Assembly (NCBI RefSeq): GCF_024305035.1 | Contig: NZ_JAMWZB010000009.1 | Location: 62,001 to 126,000 of the forward strand | DNA: 64,000 bases | DNA from: Algoriphagus sp. | GTDB lineage: Bacteria > Bacteroidota > Bacteroidia > Cytophagales > Cyclobacteriaceae | Direction: 5' to 3' | Shown: positions 47,560-57,582 of the stretch, in pieces | How positions within the stretch are numbered: the first letter of the stretch is position 1 | How the letters are laid out: every line of letters starts with the position of its first letter | The notes under the pieces: generated by a model | Told to the model about the DNA's origin: nothing | Database searches by the model: none | The model's input: only the letters and a program-made list of their open reading frames with translations | Program-made: the position numbers and the translations under genes

Positions 47560-47592
47560 CCTGCTGAATGGACCATTCAGCAGGTTTTTTTC
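47560..47592 (+). terminator. Rho-independent terminator after the tricorn-like gene
   Basis: A perfect 12-base stem (CCTGCTGAATGG / CCATTCAGCAGG) with a one-base centre, so a loop formed by melting the tip, then a T-run. Confidence 0.92.
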
Positions 47593-47762
47593 TAAATCAA
47601 CCCTAGATCGCTTTTTCCTTGGTCAGCGGGTAAAAAACTGCTAAGATCCCCCCTTTTACTACCAAAGATTTTTAGGTGCTTGGTAAAAAAATAGGAACCA
47701 AAACCCCCAGTATATCTGATTTTTCCCTATTTTGAAACATCGATCTTTAACCTGATTTCTTT

Positions 47763-49103
47763 ATGAAAAAGCTTTTACCTACCTACTTTTTTTTCTTCCT
47801 CCTGATTTGCTTCACTTTCGAATTGAAAGCTCAAACTGAATCCCTGATTTTAATCAACAACGTCGAAATTTTTGACGGGAAATCAAACCAAACCCAAATA
47901 GGAAATCTCCTAATCCGAGGAAATAAAATCGATCGGATTTCTTCCTCTCCCATCCCTGTCCCTGCAAACACCGCGGTGACCCGCATCGATGGAAAAGGTA
48001 AATTCCTGATGCCCGGCTTAATCGATGCGCATTATCATGCCATGTTTGCTACCCTTTCCCAAGTGGCTTTATTGACTGCTGACATTGGCTTTGTCAATTT
48101 GGTAGCCGGTAAAAATGCGGAAAACCTACTCCAAAGCGGTTTTACCAGTATTCGTGATTTAGGAGGGCCTATCTTCGGATTGAAAATGGGCATAGACCGA
48201 GGAATCATTCCCGGTCCACGAATTTGGCCATCGGGAGCTTTTATTTCCCAAACAGGTGGACATGGCGATTTTCGTTTTCCCAATGATATTCCAACCGATC
48301 CCAACCGTGGCTTGAGCTATGCCGAGCGCATCAATGCAGCCGCTATTGCGGACTCCCCGGATGCGGTTCGCTTACGAACAAGGGAGCAACTGATGCTGGG
48401 AGCATCTCAGGTAAAACTCATGGCAGGCGGAGGAGTTTCTTCCCTCTACGATCCACTCGATGTCACCCAATATACCGAAGCCGAAATCCGGGCGGCAGTG
48501 GAAGCCGCTGAAAATTGGGGAACCTATGTGACCGTACATGCCTACACCCCACGAGCCATTCAACAGGCGATCCGCGCCGGGGTCAAATGCATTGACCATG
48601 GCCAACTTATCGATGAAGAAACGGTCAAAATGATGGTAGAGCATGAGGTATTTTGGAGTTTGCAACCCTTTATTGATGAAGGAGACAAAGGAGTACTAAG
48701 CCCAGAGAGTCGTGCCAAACAACTCGAAATGTATCAAGGAACAGACACTGCTTTTGAACTGGCAAAAAAGTACCAGATGAAAATCGCCTACGGTACCGAT
48801 GTGCTTTTTGATGCTCAAAAGGCTGCTCAGCCCGGAGCGCAGCTCCTTAAAATGAAACGTTGGTTTTCCAATTTGGAAATTCTGAAAATGGCAACCGGAA
48901 ACAATGGCAGCTTATTGGCCCTTTCAGGAAAAAGAAGCCCTTACGCCGGTAAGCTGGGAGTCATTGAGGAAGGGGCCTTAGCCGATATCCTGATTTTTGA
49001 GGAAAGCATGATCCAGAATTTAGAACAAATCCTAAAGCCAAAGGAAACGATCAAATTCATTCTCAAAGACGGAAGAATCATTAAAAATCAACTTGAAAAT
49101 TGA
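47763..49103 (+). CDS. Exported amidohydrolase family protein
   Basis: 446 residues with a signal peptide (about 1-22, ending ELKAQ). Metal-dependent amidohydrolase fold: PGLIDAHYHAMF (H-x-H), QVKLMAGGGV (possible carboxylated Lys), YVTVHAYT and CIDHGQLID (His ligands) and YGTDVLFD (Asp). Resembles imidazolonepropionase-like and Xaa-Pro-type dipeptidase amidohydrolases. It follows the tricorn-like protease gene, so peptide breakdown in the periplasm is a possible shared role, but a terminator lies between them. Confidence 0.9.
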   Translation: MKKLLPTYFFFFLLICFTFELKAQTESLILINNVEIFDGKSNQTQIGNLLIRGNKIDRISSSPIPVPANTAVTRIDGKGKFLMPGLIDAHYHAMFATLSQVALLTADIGFVNLVAGKNAENLLQSGFTSIRDLGGPIFGLKMGIDRGIIPGPRIWPSGAFISQTGGHGDFRFPNDIPTDPNRGLSYAERINAAAIADSPDAVRLRTREQLMLGASQVKLMAGGGVSSLYDPLDVTQYTEAEIRAAVEAAENWGTYVTVHAYTPRAIQQAIRAGVKCIDHGQLIDEETVKMMVEHEVFWSLQPFIDEGDKGVLSPESRAKQLEMYQGTDTAFELAKKYQMKIAYGTDVLFDAQKAAQPGAQLLKMKRWFSNLEILKMATGNNGSLLALSGKRSPYAGKLGVIEEGALADILIFEESMIQNLEQILKPKETIKFILKDGRIIKNQLEN

Positions 49104-49174
49104 TTTTAGACTAAGCAGGAAGGCTTCTACTCCTCAAAATCCGACTCCAAAAAGAACCTCCAGGCAGCCTGCTT

Positions 49175-51751
49175 CTACTTAAAGTTCACCGTAAATTGCG
49201 CTCCTATCATCCGAGGCGGACCAGCAATAAATGTGGGAATTCCAAAAGCCCCGCCTGTATTGCCCGCATCAATGCTATAAGATTCATCCCAAGCATTATT
49301 GGCAAAAAGCATCAAGTCGTATTTTTGATTGAAATTGAGTCCTAACCGAAGATTAAGCAGTCCATAGGCTCCCTGCTCAATCCCTGCAAGGTTGGTCTCC
49401 TCGAAAAACACCCGTGACTTATAGCTGTAAGTTGGCCTAAAATAGATCAGACTTTTTTCCATAAACCGAAGACCGAAGTCCAAGCCCGCAGAAAAACTGT
49501 GTTTTGGGGTCAAACGAAAGGTGTTTCCGGCCAAATTCTGTGCGTTCCCTTCCGCATCAACTTCATCGAAGCTGGCATCGATAAAGCCATAATTGGCAAA
49601 GAAACTAAGATTTTGTAATGCCGCATATCGGAAAGCGGTCTCAAAGCCAAGAGCAGTGGATGCGCCTTCATCCCGGGTATCAATCCGTAAACCGTCCTGA
49701 TCAGCCACGGCAATACTGGTTTGAAAATTGGAATAGTCGTAGTAGTAGGCATTCAGATCAAAACTTAGGCGGTCATCCGAAGAAAGGGTTTTCACCCCTA
49801 CTTCATAACTCCAAACAGTTTCTGCATTGAGCACATTGGTCTCTGTGGCTAAGACTTGTACCACATTAGGTCGTCGACCTCGTGCCATATTGCCAAAAAA
49901 AGTAGTGCTTGAATTCATTTTATAATCCAGCGCCAATCTTCCCACTGCGGATAAAAATTCTTCCCTGGTTTCCAGTCTTCCGTTAGTCGGAGTGAAAATA
50001 TTGTTTGCAGACCCTCCCGTCAATATAAAGCCCAATGTCCCTCGCTCCTCGGCTTCCGGGGTATCCAAGGCTCCTGTAATCTGTTCATAGGTTCCACGAA
50101 GACCTGCGGTCACACTTAGCTTGGAATTCAAATCATAGGTACCGTCAGCAAAGACCTCATAGGCATAATTTTGCCCAAAATTTGTGCTGACTTCGCGATG
50201 ATTGGATTTGAGCGGAGCCCCCGCTAAGGGCCCAAAAATAGCCGGCACATTGGGAATGTTATTTACCAGGTTGGCTTGTCCATTGATCACCAAGGGCTCA
50301 AATGGAATGGCGGCTAAAAGCTGTTCCTTTACCGGATCAGGAAGTGGAGCCCCACTTATTCCCTCCCTGATAAAAGGAGTGAATAAGGCATACAAACTTC
50401 GCTCGTCGCCCTGGTAGGGCAATCGCTGAAATCCATTTTCGTAAAAAAAACTCAAGCCCGTAAACCCTCTGAACCGGGACTCATCGGCAAAGTTGAAACG
50501 AAGCTCTTGGCTAAATTGCTTTCCGATGGCCTCCTCCCCCAAAAATAAAGCAGGAGCCGCTGTCCCATCTGAATCAAAGGTTTCAAAAGAATCAAACGCC
50601 CGATAGGCGGTAATCGAACTCAAATCCCAAGTTGGACCCAGGGTTTGATTCAACAGAAAAGTGGCTCCCCATACCGAGCGTTCCACCCCCAATTGTCGCC
50701 CCCGTTCCAAATCTGCAAATGTATTCGGACGCAAGTCTCCCCCTAAAGGTGCATACGTCCCGCTTTTGAAAGCCGTGCCTGGAGGGCTGTCCTTTTGATA
50801 ATTGAAAATCAAATCAATGGCCGTGTTTTTTCCCGGAAGATATTTTAGGGCTACACGTCCTGCTCGAGTTTCCTTTCCGTTTAACCTACCTCCGGAAATA
50901 TTCTCAACATATCCCTCTCTTCCATTATAAATCCCTGCCACTCGAAGAAAAAATTGATCCGAAAGGGGAACATTTACATGTCCGGTTGCCAATCGCTGAC
51001 CGAAATCCCCCGCACCCAATCGAACTTGGGAGGAAAACCTGTTTTTTGCCTTATTTTGGATCAAATGGATGGCCCCAATCTGAGCCCCTCTACCAAAGAG
51101 CGTCCCTTGTGGCCCCTTCAGTACTTCGACCCGCTCCATATCAAATAGCTCCACAACCGAACCCCTGGATTTACTAATCGACACCCCGTCCTGAAAGACC
51201 GAAACCCGAGGTTCTACGCGAGAATCCCCATCATCTGAGGTGATCCCACGGATTACAAAACCGGGGTTGTTTACACTTTGAAGTTGTACTTGCAAACCCG
51301 GTACAAATTCTGAAAGTGCATCAAATTCAAAGGTATTGGTTCGGGTCAGAAACTCATTGCCATAAGAAGTCACGGCAATGGGCACATTTTTGATCAGTTG
51401 ACTTCTTCGCTGGGACGTCACTACCAGCCCTTCCAGCTGAATTGCATTGGAAATCAGGGTAAGCTCTAAAGGAGAACTCGATTCTGAAGATACAGAAACT
51501 TCAATTTGAAGGGTTGTGAACCCAATGAAACTAACTTCTAAAGAATAGTTTCCTGTTGGAATTTCTTCAAAAAAGAACTGTCCGTTCGTATTGGTAACCG
51601 CAGATTTATTTAAGCCCTTCATCATGACCAGAGCACCGGGCAGTACTTCTTTTTTCTCATTCCGAACCGTTCCCTGTAAATTTCCCAAAGATTGCGCGCC
51701 TGCATGTAAAAAAAGAAAGAGCAGCAGCACTGAAAGTAAAAGCTGTTTCAT
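49175..51751 (-). CDS. TonB-dependent outer membrane receptor with carboxypeptidase-like domain
   Basis: 858 residues from the ATG at 51751, where the signal peptide starts (KQLLLSVLLLFLFLHAGAQ); an in-frame ATG 32 codons upstream lacks signal features. Carboxypeptidase-like domain (about 22-110), plug (about 118-240, VQLQSVNNPGFVIRGI and VEVLKGPQGTLFGRGA), and a long barrel ending with GAQFTVNFK (terminal aromatic). The plug pattern suits ferric-siderophore or vitamin B12-type receptors, but the ligand is not determined. No partner gene on the same strand. Confidence 0.92.
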   Translation of the reverse strand: MKQLLLSVLLLFLFLHAGAQSLGNLQGTVRNEKKEVLPGALVMMKGLNKSAVTNTNGQFFFEEIPTGNYSLEVSFIGFTTLQIEVSVSSESSSPLELTLISNAIQLEGLVVTSQRRSQLIKNVPIAVTSYGNEFLTRTNTFEFDALSEFVPGLQVQLQSVNNPGFVIRGITSDDGDSRVEPRVSVFQDGVSISKSRGSVVELFDMERVEVLKGPQGTLFGRGAQIGAIHLIQNKAKNRFSSQVRLGAGDFGQRLATGHVNVPLSDQFFLRVAGIYNGREGYVENISGGRLNGKETRAGRVALKYLPGKNTAIDLIFNYQKDSPPGTAFKSGTYAPLGGDLRPNTFADLERGRQLGVERSVWGATFLLNQTLGPTWDLSSITAYRAFDSFETFDSDGTAAPALFLGEEAIGKQFSQELRFNFADESRFRGFTGLSFFYENGFQRLPYQGDERSLYALFTPFIREGISGAPLPDPVKEQLLAAIPFEPLVINGQANLVNNIPNVPAIFGPLAGAPLKSNHREVSTNFGQNYAYEVFADGTYDLNSKLSVTAGLRGTYEQITGALDTPEAEERGTLGFILTGGSANNIFTPTNGRLETREEFLSAVGRLALDYKMNSSTTFFGNMARGRRPNVVQVLATETNVLNAETVWSYEVGVKTLSSDDRLSFDLNAYYYDYSNFQTSIAVADQDGLRIDTRDEGASTALGFETAFRYAALQNLSFFANYGFIDASFDEVDAEGNAQNLAGNTFRLTPKHSFSAGLDFGLRFMEKSLIYFRPTYSYKSRVFFEETNLAGIEQGAYGLLNLRLGLNFNQKYDLMLFANNAWDESYSIDAGNTGGAFGIPTFIAGPPRMIGAQFTVNFK

Positions 51752-52168
51752 AAAGTTAGTTTTTGTTCTTGATAGCCCGCAGGAATCTCGCTCAGGGAAT
51801 TTTGGCTCTCCGCTTGGACCTTTGAGGTCAAGCTCGATTTTATGCATGGGGTCATTGAATCAAAAATACGGAGGAAAATGCAGTCAACGGTTATCCGGAA
51901 ATAAATGCTTTGTTATCAAATACAGGATTTCAGCAATGATCTTGCACAGGACTATCCGTGAATTTAAAAAAGCTGAAAAAGGAATTGCAGCCTACCGGCA
52001 GGTTGAAAAAGCACTTGCCGTACCACCCGTTCATTTCTACCAACCCCATCGAAAGTATCGGCAACGGTTCGGGTTTCTTCCCATTTCCCATTTTTATTTA
52101 AAGAAAACGGTTCATCCAAAGCTCCATCCCCACATGGGGATCGTTAATTAGAAATAGTCTAGATAAAA

Positions 52169-52201
52169 TTTGGATAGATTAAAGTTGCCCCTCTATATTT
52201 G
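52169..52201 (+). promoter_or_regulatory. Promoter of the siderophore receptor gene
   Basis: TTTG (52169-52172), 21 bases, then TATATTTG (52194-52201): both parts of the Bacteroidota promoter consensus TTTG-N19-21-TAnnTTTG. The ATG follows at 52233, leaving a leader of about 25 bases. Confidence 0.6.
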
Positions 52202-52206
52202 TCTCT

Positions 52207-52225
52207 GTTTAAAATCAATCTAAAT
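52207..52225 (+). promoter_or_regulatory. Imperfect palindrome, possible Fur-type site
   Basis: GTTTAAAATCAATCTAAAT is an AT-rich 19-base imperfect palindrome just after the -7 box, where a repressor would block the siderophore receptor gene. The same TCTAnATAAAA element occurs twice around the promoter (52158-52168 and 52219-52229). Iron control is plausible for such a receptor; the site itself is weak evidence. Confidence 0.3.
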
Positions 52226-52232
52226 AAAAGCA

Positions 52233-54689
52233 ATGAGATACATTATACTGTTCTTTTGGTCAATCCTCATCACCCAGAGTGTATTTGCCCAAACAGGCAC
52301 CATCAAAGGTAGGGTCACCGACCAAGCAGGCTCACCTTTGGAATTTGTGAATGTCAGCTTGATCGGAACTGGAAAAGGTGCCATCACCGACATAGAAGGG
52401 ATGTTTTTAATCGACAATGTCCCGAGTGGGGAAGGAACCATAACGATTTCTTCCATCGGTTTTAGTAAAGAAAGTCAGACCTATTCCCTTTCGGCCGGAC
52501 AGACCTTGGAACTTAACTTTACCTTAACTGAGTCACTTCAGGCTTTGCAAACTGTAGAAATCACCGGAAGACGTGAAATTGGCTACGACAATAAAAAAAC
52601 CTTTTCGGCTACAAAAACTGCATCCTTGATCAAGGATGTCCCCACATCGATAAACTTTGTCACCAAAGAATTGATGCTGGATCAGGTAGCTTTTACTGTC
52701 AACGATGTGGTCAAAAATGTAGCTGGAGTCAATCAATACAGTTTTTACAATGATATTACCATTCGAGGATTTCGAGTACAGGGACAGCAAAACTCAGGTA
52801 CCCTACTCAATGGAATGCGAACGTTTACCAGTTTTTGGAAACAGCAATTGATCCCTCATATCGAGCGGGTGGAAGTCATCAAAGGACCTGCTTCAGCCCT
52901 GTTTGGAAATGCCTCTCCGGGAGGTGCAATAAACCGGGTCACCAAAAAACCTTTGGCTGAATCCCGAAAATCCATCTCCACTTCTGTAGGGAGCTTTAAT
53001 ACCATCCGCACCTTGGCTGACTTCACCGGAGCGATGACCGAGGACGAAAAATTACTTTACCGTTTGAATATTGGATTTGAGAACACCGACGGTTTCCGGG
53101 ATTTGCAATTCAGTAGAAATCTGGTTCTCGCACCCTCTTTTGCCTTTTTACCTACAGAAAATACCAGTCTAAACTTTGATATCGTCTATCAAGATTCTAA
53201 AGGAAGACTGGATCGTGGACAGGCAGCTTTTGGGAATCGAGATTTGTTTACCACTCCCATCACGACTTCCTTGAGTGCGTCCAATGATTACCTTAATGAA
53301 AATACGCTCAACGCTACGGTTTCCTTGCGTCACAATTTCTCAGATCGAATCAGTTTCAATAGTACCTATCAGCTTTCCAGCTATACTGAAGACCTCTTAG
53401 AGCACCGTACGTCCAATCAGTTTGCAGCTTTGGGGGATGGAAGTATCGATGACACCAAAGTAGCCATGCGTGTATTTATCCGAAAAAGATCCTGGAACAA
53501 CAACGCCATCAATAATTACCTCAATGCGGATTTTGAGCTAGGCAGTGTCAAAAACACCCTTTTGGTTGGACATGATTACTTCAGACAAGAACAGCTTCCC
53601 GGTGGATCACAACTAGAAGCCAGAAGCTATTTGCTTCAAAATGGAGGAACGATCAATTTCTTCAATCCTGCAAATGCCAGCAATTACATTTTAGACGAAC
53701 AGGGAAACCCAGTAACCAACGTGGCTCATTTTGACCTGACCTCCCCAACGGCTAATGGCATCCGGGATATGAGTAAGTACAGTTACACTACCCGTACCTT
53801 TAACCAATTCCTCCAGCAGTCTCATGGAATTTACATCCAAAACCAGTCTGAAATCGGTGATTTGAAAGTTTTGCTTGGATTAAGACAGGAGTATTTTACC
53901 GATAACCTCAATTACAATAGCCCCGGGGAAGTGGTGGTGGATCAGAAAGCCCTTTTGCCCCGAGTAGGTTTGGTGTATACCCTTAATCCCTCTATCAACC
54001 TTTACGGTACCTTTGTGCAGGGATATCAACCGCAGAGTGCAGCCGCAGTGATCAACCCCGACGCAGGAGGACCCTTCGATCCGCTGACCAGTGAAATGAT
54101 GGAAGTGGGAGCTAAATCGGAATGGTTCAATAAAAGAGTAAGTGGAACCCTTTCGTTCTACCAGATCGTCGAGCGAGGTGGTTTGTACAATGCCAATGAT
54201 CCTGCAAACCCGGAGCGACTGGTTCAATTAGGCGAGGAACAGTCTCGTGGCCTCGAGCTCAATGTAACGGGAAACATTCTGCCCAACTGGTCTTTGGTCG
54301 CTGGCTACGCTTTTAACGATGCCAAAATCACCGAGGCAGAAAACGAAGCCGTAATTGGAAGGCAAAAACCAAATGCTCCCAAGAATACGGCAAACTTCTG
54401 GTCAAAATACATTTTCGAAAATGGTTCCTTAAATGGATTAGGAGTAGGTTTGGGTTACAATTATGTGTCAGATCGATTTGGATCCATCGTTTCAGGAGAT
54501 CAACCGGATATCTTCCCTTCCTACGGGATTGTAGACGCGGCCTTGTATTACAAGTTGGACAAAGTACAGTTTCAAGTCAATGTCAATAACCTCTTCAATG
54601 ACATCTATTGGGTGGGTGGCTACGATGTCATCCGGGCATTTCCTGGAAGTCCTCGAAGCATTATGACTACTGTTTCCTATACCTTCTAA
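52233..54689 (+). CDS. TonB-dependent siderophore receptor
   Basis: 818 residues: signal peptide (to about 20, SVFAQ), carboxypeptidase-like domain (22-105), plug (about 115-235) with KNVAGVNQYSFYNDITIRGF and VEVIKGPASALFGNASPGGAINRVTKKP, which is the hydroxamate-type FhuA/FoxA-like pattern, and a 22-strand barrel ending in TTVSYTF. It would take up ferric siderophore with TonB energy. The next gene, 15 bases downstream, encodes a PepSY membrane protein that likely processes the imported iron. Confidence 0.94.
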   Translation: MRYIILFFWSILITQSVFAQTGTIKGRVTDQAGSPLEFVNVSLIGTGKGAITDIEGMFLIDNVPSGEGTITISSIGFSKESQTYSLSAGQTLELNFTLTESLQALQTVEITGRREIGYDNKKTFSATKTASLIKDVPTSINFVTKELMLDQVAFTVNDVVKNVAGVNQYSFYNDITIRGFRVQGQQNSGTLLNGMRTFTSFWKQQLIPHIERVEVIKGPASALFGNASPGGAINRVTKKPLAESRKSISTSVGSFNTIRTLADFTGAMTEDEKLLYRLNIGFENTDGFRDLQFSRNLVLAPSFAFLPTENTSLNFDIVYQDSKGRLDRGQAAFGNRDLFTTPITTSLSASNDYLNENTLNATVSLRHNFSDRISFNSTYQLSSYTEDLLEHRTSNQFAALGDGSIDDTKVAMRVFIRKRSWNNNAINNYLNADFELGSVKNTLLVGHDYFRQEQLPGGSQLEARSYLLQNGGTINFFNPANASNYILDEQGNPVTNVAHFDLTSPTANGIRDMSKYSYTTRTFNQFLQQSHGIYIQNQSEIGDLKVLLGLRQEYFTDNLNYNSPGEVVVDQKALLPRVGLVYTLNPSINLYGTFVQGYQPQSAAAVINPDAGGPFDPLTSEMMEVGAKSEWFNKRVSGTLSFYQIVERGGLYNANDPANPERLVQLGEEQSRGLELNVTGNILPNWSLVAGYAFNDAKITEAENEAVIGRQKPNAPKNTANFWSKYIFENGSLNGLGVGLGYNYVSDRFGSIVSGDQPDIFPSYGIVDAALYYKLDKVQFQVNVNNLFNDIYWVGGYDVIRAFPGSPRSIMTTVSYTF

Positions 54690-54704
54690 ACCCAACTAAA
54701 ATCA

Positions 54705-56003
54705 GTGAAGCTGAATAAACGAGTTTTATTTCAGGTCCATAGCTGGATTGGTATCAAGTTAAGCATACTATTTTTTATAGTATGCTTTTCTGGTACCCTA
54801 GCTACCCTGAGCAACGAAATGGATTGGTTATACTATCCCGGCTTAAGAGCTACAAGTGGGGAAGGAAAAAGGGCTCCTTACAATGACCTGGTCCATGCCG
54901 TACAGCAGGCTTTTCCCCATGGAGATCTCACCTATTGGATCATGCCCGAAGAACCTTACCTGAATGATATAGCCTATGTTCAAGTAGGAGAACAAAGGCA
55001 TTATGTATTTGTGGATCCGGTCCAAGCTAAAGTAACAGGAAGTACTACGGTCACTTTCCAACGATTTTTCAGGGATTTTCACTATTACCTCTTTATGCCT
55101 TTTTACCAGTTTGGCTATTTCATTGTCCTGGTATTTGCCTTTTTTCTGTTGATCGCCCTGCTTACAGCCTTGGTTTTTTATAAAAAGTGGTGGAAAAAAT
55201 TCAGCGATCTCAAAACCGGAAAAGGCCCATTGGTTTTCTTTAGAAGCTTACATCGGGTGGTCGGGCTTTGGTCCATTCCCTTTGCCATACTTTTTTCAGT
55301 AACGGGGATTTGGTATTTCACCGAGCGTACGAATCTTGCCGAGGTATCCAGCCGCTCCAATCCCCCCTCACCCAAACTCTCTGAAAAAGATCATCCGTTT
55401 TCCGATACCATTTCCCTGACGTATCAATACGATTACGATGCGGCAGTAGCTTTGGCTAAACAGGAAATTCCAACCCTTAAAATAGGGGGAATTGTCCCGG
55501 GCAACAGCACGAGTAGTCCGATCTACCTTCGAGGAAAAAGCCATGTTCCTTTGGTACGGAAGCGCTCCAATCGGGTATGGATAGATCCGGTTACCCAAAA
55601 TGTGGCTGGAGTCCAAAAAGCAGAAGAAATACCTACGGTAATGTATCTCAATGATATCGCTGATCCACTTCATTTTGGAAACTGGGGAGGCTTGACCACT
55701 AAGCTCATTTGGTTCCTTGCGGGCTTATCCATCTCAGGCCTGATCGTAACCGGTATCTGGATAGCACTCAAGCGTCAACTGAAAAAAGTGATCCAAGATG
55801 GCCAACCCGTAGTAGGGTATTGGAAGTACCTCAATTGGGCAATCTCACTGCTGATACTCGGATTTATGTATTATTTTATGCTTTGGCGCTATTCCCTTTC
55901 TTGGTCTTCCCTTTCCTTAGTTAGCCTGACTTTAGGACTTTTTGCCGGGCTGATCTGGTATGTATTTGAGTATCGATTGAAAAAATCGGCCAGGAAAGGA
56001 TAG
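54705..56003 (+). CDS. PepSY-associated TM protein, probable ferric-siderophore reductase
   Basis: 432 residues from a GTG start, with four main TM segments (about 15-35, 140-160, 190-210, 340-362) plus two near the C-terminus. WIGIKLSILFFIVCFSGTLATLSNEMDWL is the typical PepSY_TM start; conserved His sites FHYYLF, LHRVVGLWSIPF and DPLHFGNWGG may bind heme. Such proteins occur beside siderophore receptors (as FsrB/PiuB-like) and are thought to reduce ferric siderophores in the periplasm. Operon with the receptor; a terminator follows. Confidence 0.88.
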   Translation: MKLNKRVLFQVHSWIGIKLSILFFIVCFSGTLATLSNEMDWLYYPGLRATSGEGKRAPYNDLVHAVQQAFPHGDLTYWIMPEEPYLNDIAYVQVGEQRHYVFVDPVQAKVTGSTTVTFQRFFRDFHYYLFMPFYQFGYFIVLVFAFFLLIALLTALVFYKKWWKKFSDLKTGKGPLVFFRSLHRVVGLWSIPFAILFSVTGIWYFTERTNLAEVSSRSNPPSPKLSEKDHPFSDTISLTYQYDYDAAVALAKQEIPTLKIGGIVPGNSTSSPIYLRGKSHVPLVRKRSNRVWIDPVTQNVAGVQKAEEIPTVMYLNDIADPLHFGNWGGLTTKLIWFLAGLSISGLIVTGIWIALKRQLKKVIQDGQPVVGYWKYLNWAISLLILGFMYYFMLWRYSLSWSSLSLVSLTLGLFAGLIWYVFEYRLKKSARKG

Positions 56004-56033
56004 CTAAAAATCCAACAGGCAAAAGAAAAGGAT

Positions 56034-56065
56034 AAACACCCCAATTCCTAAGACTTGGGGTGTTT
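56034..56065. terminator. Bidirectional terminator between the siderophore operon and nosY
   Basis: AAACACCCCAA paired with TTGGGGTGTTT, loop of ten bases, in the gap between convergent genes. Confidence 0.88.
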
Positions 56066-56078
56066 CAACCTATCTAAC

Positions 56079-56846
56079 CTAAAAATCACGTTTTTTGAAT
56101 TTCAGCAAGGCCAGCATCGACGGGAGCAAAACCCAAAGCATGAGCGTTCCTCCTGCAAGCGCAACACCAAAAATTTCAGAGAAAAACTGTTGGAAAAAGG
56201 CCCCTGTATAGCCCATCAAAGCTGAAATATCCAATTGCATCAGCATCAATACTCTTCCCAAGTCCACCGGATTGAGCATCATCAAAACCAACGTGGTCTT
56301 CTCCAAAGGATAATCAGCAAAACTGTAAATGAGGTAAAGGACCAAGCCATCGTAGACCAGTGAGAAATAAATCCAAAGCGAAAGACTGATTCCAATCGCC
56401 TTTGCCTTGTCTCGGGTATACACACTGGCCAAAAAGGCAAATCCTGCAAAAACAGCACTCAGCACCACCCCGACAAGGAGCAAGGTAAGTAAACTGGAGT
56501 CTGCTCCCCATACGAACATGGGCAAGCCAAACCCCACAATCAAAGCCAAACTCAGCATCAGTATCACCGCCAAAAGTTGACTCAAAAACACATGAATCCG
56601 CTTGACCGGTTGAGCCAGCATCAACTCGATAAATTCCAGGTTATTGAAGAAGTGAGTCGTTGCAAATACCGCTGAAATGAGCGGGACAATCATAATCATA
56701 ATATTCATCAGACTGAGGGAAACTTTTCCCAAATCATCGGATACCTGATAAATAGAGATGGCGACCAAAACCATAAATAGTGTGTAAATCAGCGCAAAGC
56801 GAGATTTCACCATATCGTAGAGTGCGTATTTCAATAGCTTAAACAT
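56079..56846 (-). CDS. nosY: NosY, ABC transporter permease of the nos cluster
   Basis: 255 residues with six TM helices and the ABC2-type pattern (FFNNLEFIELMLAQPVKRIHVFLSQ). NosY forms the membrane part of NosDFY, which is needed to mature the copper centre CuZ of N2O reductase. Last gene of the cluster; its start overlaps nosF by eight bases. Confidence 0.92.
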   Translation of the reverse strand: MFKLLKYALYDMVKSRFALIYTLFMVLVAISIYQVSDDLGKVSLSLMNIMIMIVPLISAVFATTHFFNNLEFIELMLAQPVKRIHVFLSQLLAVILMLSLALIVGFGLPMFVWGADSSLLTLLLVGVVLSAVFAGFAFLASVYTRDKAKAIGISLSLWIYFSLVYDGLVLYLIYSFADYPLEKTTLVLMMLNPVDLGRVLMLMQLDISALMGYTGAFFQQFFSEIFGVALAGGTLMLWVLLPSMLALLKFKKRDF

Positions 56847-57582
56847 GACTCAAGGATTTTTTAGCTGTGTTTTTTTTTAATGTCCATTGCATCAGTTTGG
56901 CAATGGCTGGAGAAAATCGATCCTCATCGGTGATTTCTTTGAGGCTTTCGATTGTATCTGCAAAGAAGACCTCACCCTCAAATAAGTAAATCGCCCGATT
57001 TGTCAATTCTTCCAAATCACTCAAAATGTGAGAAGTGATCAGAATTAACTTCCCTGCCTTCCGCTCTTTTTTGATTTTCTTTTTGAGCACCTCTACTGCG
57101 ATGGGATCCAATCCGGCGGTAGGTTCGTCTAAAATCAACACATCCGGAAGGAACAGAAAAGCCAAGGCTGCCGAAACCTTCTGTCGTGTTCCTCCCGAGA
57201 GGGTTCCCAGCGCCTTATCCTTCATCCTCTCTAATTCGAATTGTTCCATCAGTTCACTATCGTAGCCTTTAATTTCTGGGCGCATATCCTTCATCATGGC
57301 AAAGAGTTGCCCGATTTTCATATTGGCCGGATAGCGTCCAATCTGGGGCATGTACCCGATCAAACTTCGATACTGATGATTCCCTTGGACCGGAATTCCC
57401 TTGACCAGAATCTCCCCCTGATCCGGAATGACCATGCCAAGGAGAGTCTTAATCAGCGTGGTTTTCCCACTTCCGTTTGGTCCCATGATGGCGTAGCTGT
57501 TTCCCAACTCAAAATCCAGGGAAAAGTCTTTGAGTACTTCCAGCTTGCCAAACTTCTTCGATACCTGTTTAACTGAAATCAT
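56839..57582 (-). CDS. nosF: NosF, ABC transporter ATPase of the nos cluster
   Basis: 247 residues with Walker A GPNGSGKTTL, signature LSGGTRQKVS, Walker B LILDEPTAGLDP and switch His in ITSHIL. It drives NosDFY in the cytoplasm. The gene overlaps nosD by 14 bases and nosY by eight. Confidence 0.95.
   Translation of the reverse strand: MISVKQVSKKFGKLEVLKDFSLDFELGNSYAIMGPNGSGKTTLIKTLLGMVIPDQGEILVKGIPVQGNHQYRSLIGYMPQIGRYPANMKIGQLFAMMKDMRPEIKGYDSELMEQFELERMKDKALGTLSGGTRQKVSAALAFLFLPDVLILDEPTAGLDPIAVEVLKKKIKKERKAGKLILITSHILSDLEELTNRAIYLFEGEVFFADTIESLKEITDEDRFSPAIAKLMQWTLKKNTAKKSLSHV

Larger units (their letters stand above)
51752..52232. other. Divergent promoter region of two TonB receptor genes
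   Basis: About 480 bases without a confident gene. On the minus strand CAAAAATA at 51861-51868 (TATTTTTG) is an exact -7 box for the receptor to the left, leaving a leader of about 100 bases. An ATCCCC/GGGGAT inverted repeat lies at 52128-52143. The plus-strand promoter of the siderophore receptor lies at the right end. A 60-codon plus-strand frame (51937-52151) was judged chance. Confidence 0.5.

Noticed and set aside
49104-49174. Possible terminator between the amidohydrolase and the TonB receptor gene
   Set aside because: AAGCAGG and CCTGCTT arms are about 60 bases apart with no T-run; too weak to list as a terminator.
51591-52151. Plus-strand frame across the start of the TonB receptor gene into the gap
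   Set aside because: Its first half is antisense to the receptor signal and leader; the last 60 codons have no motif or promoter.
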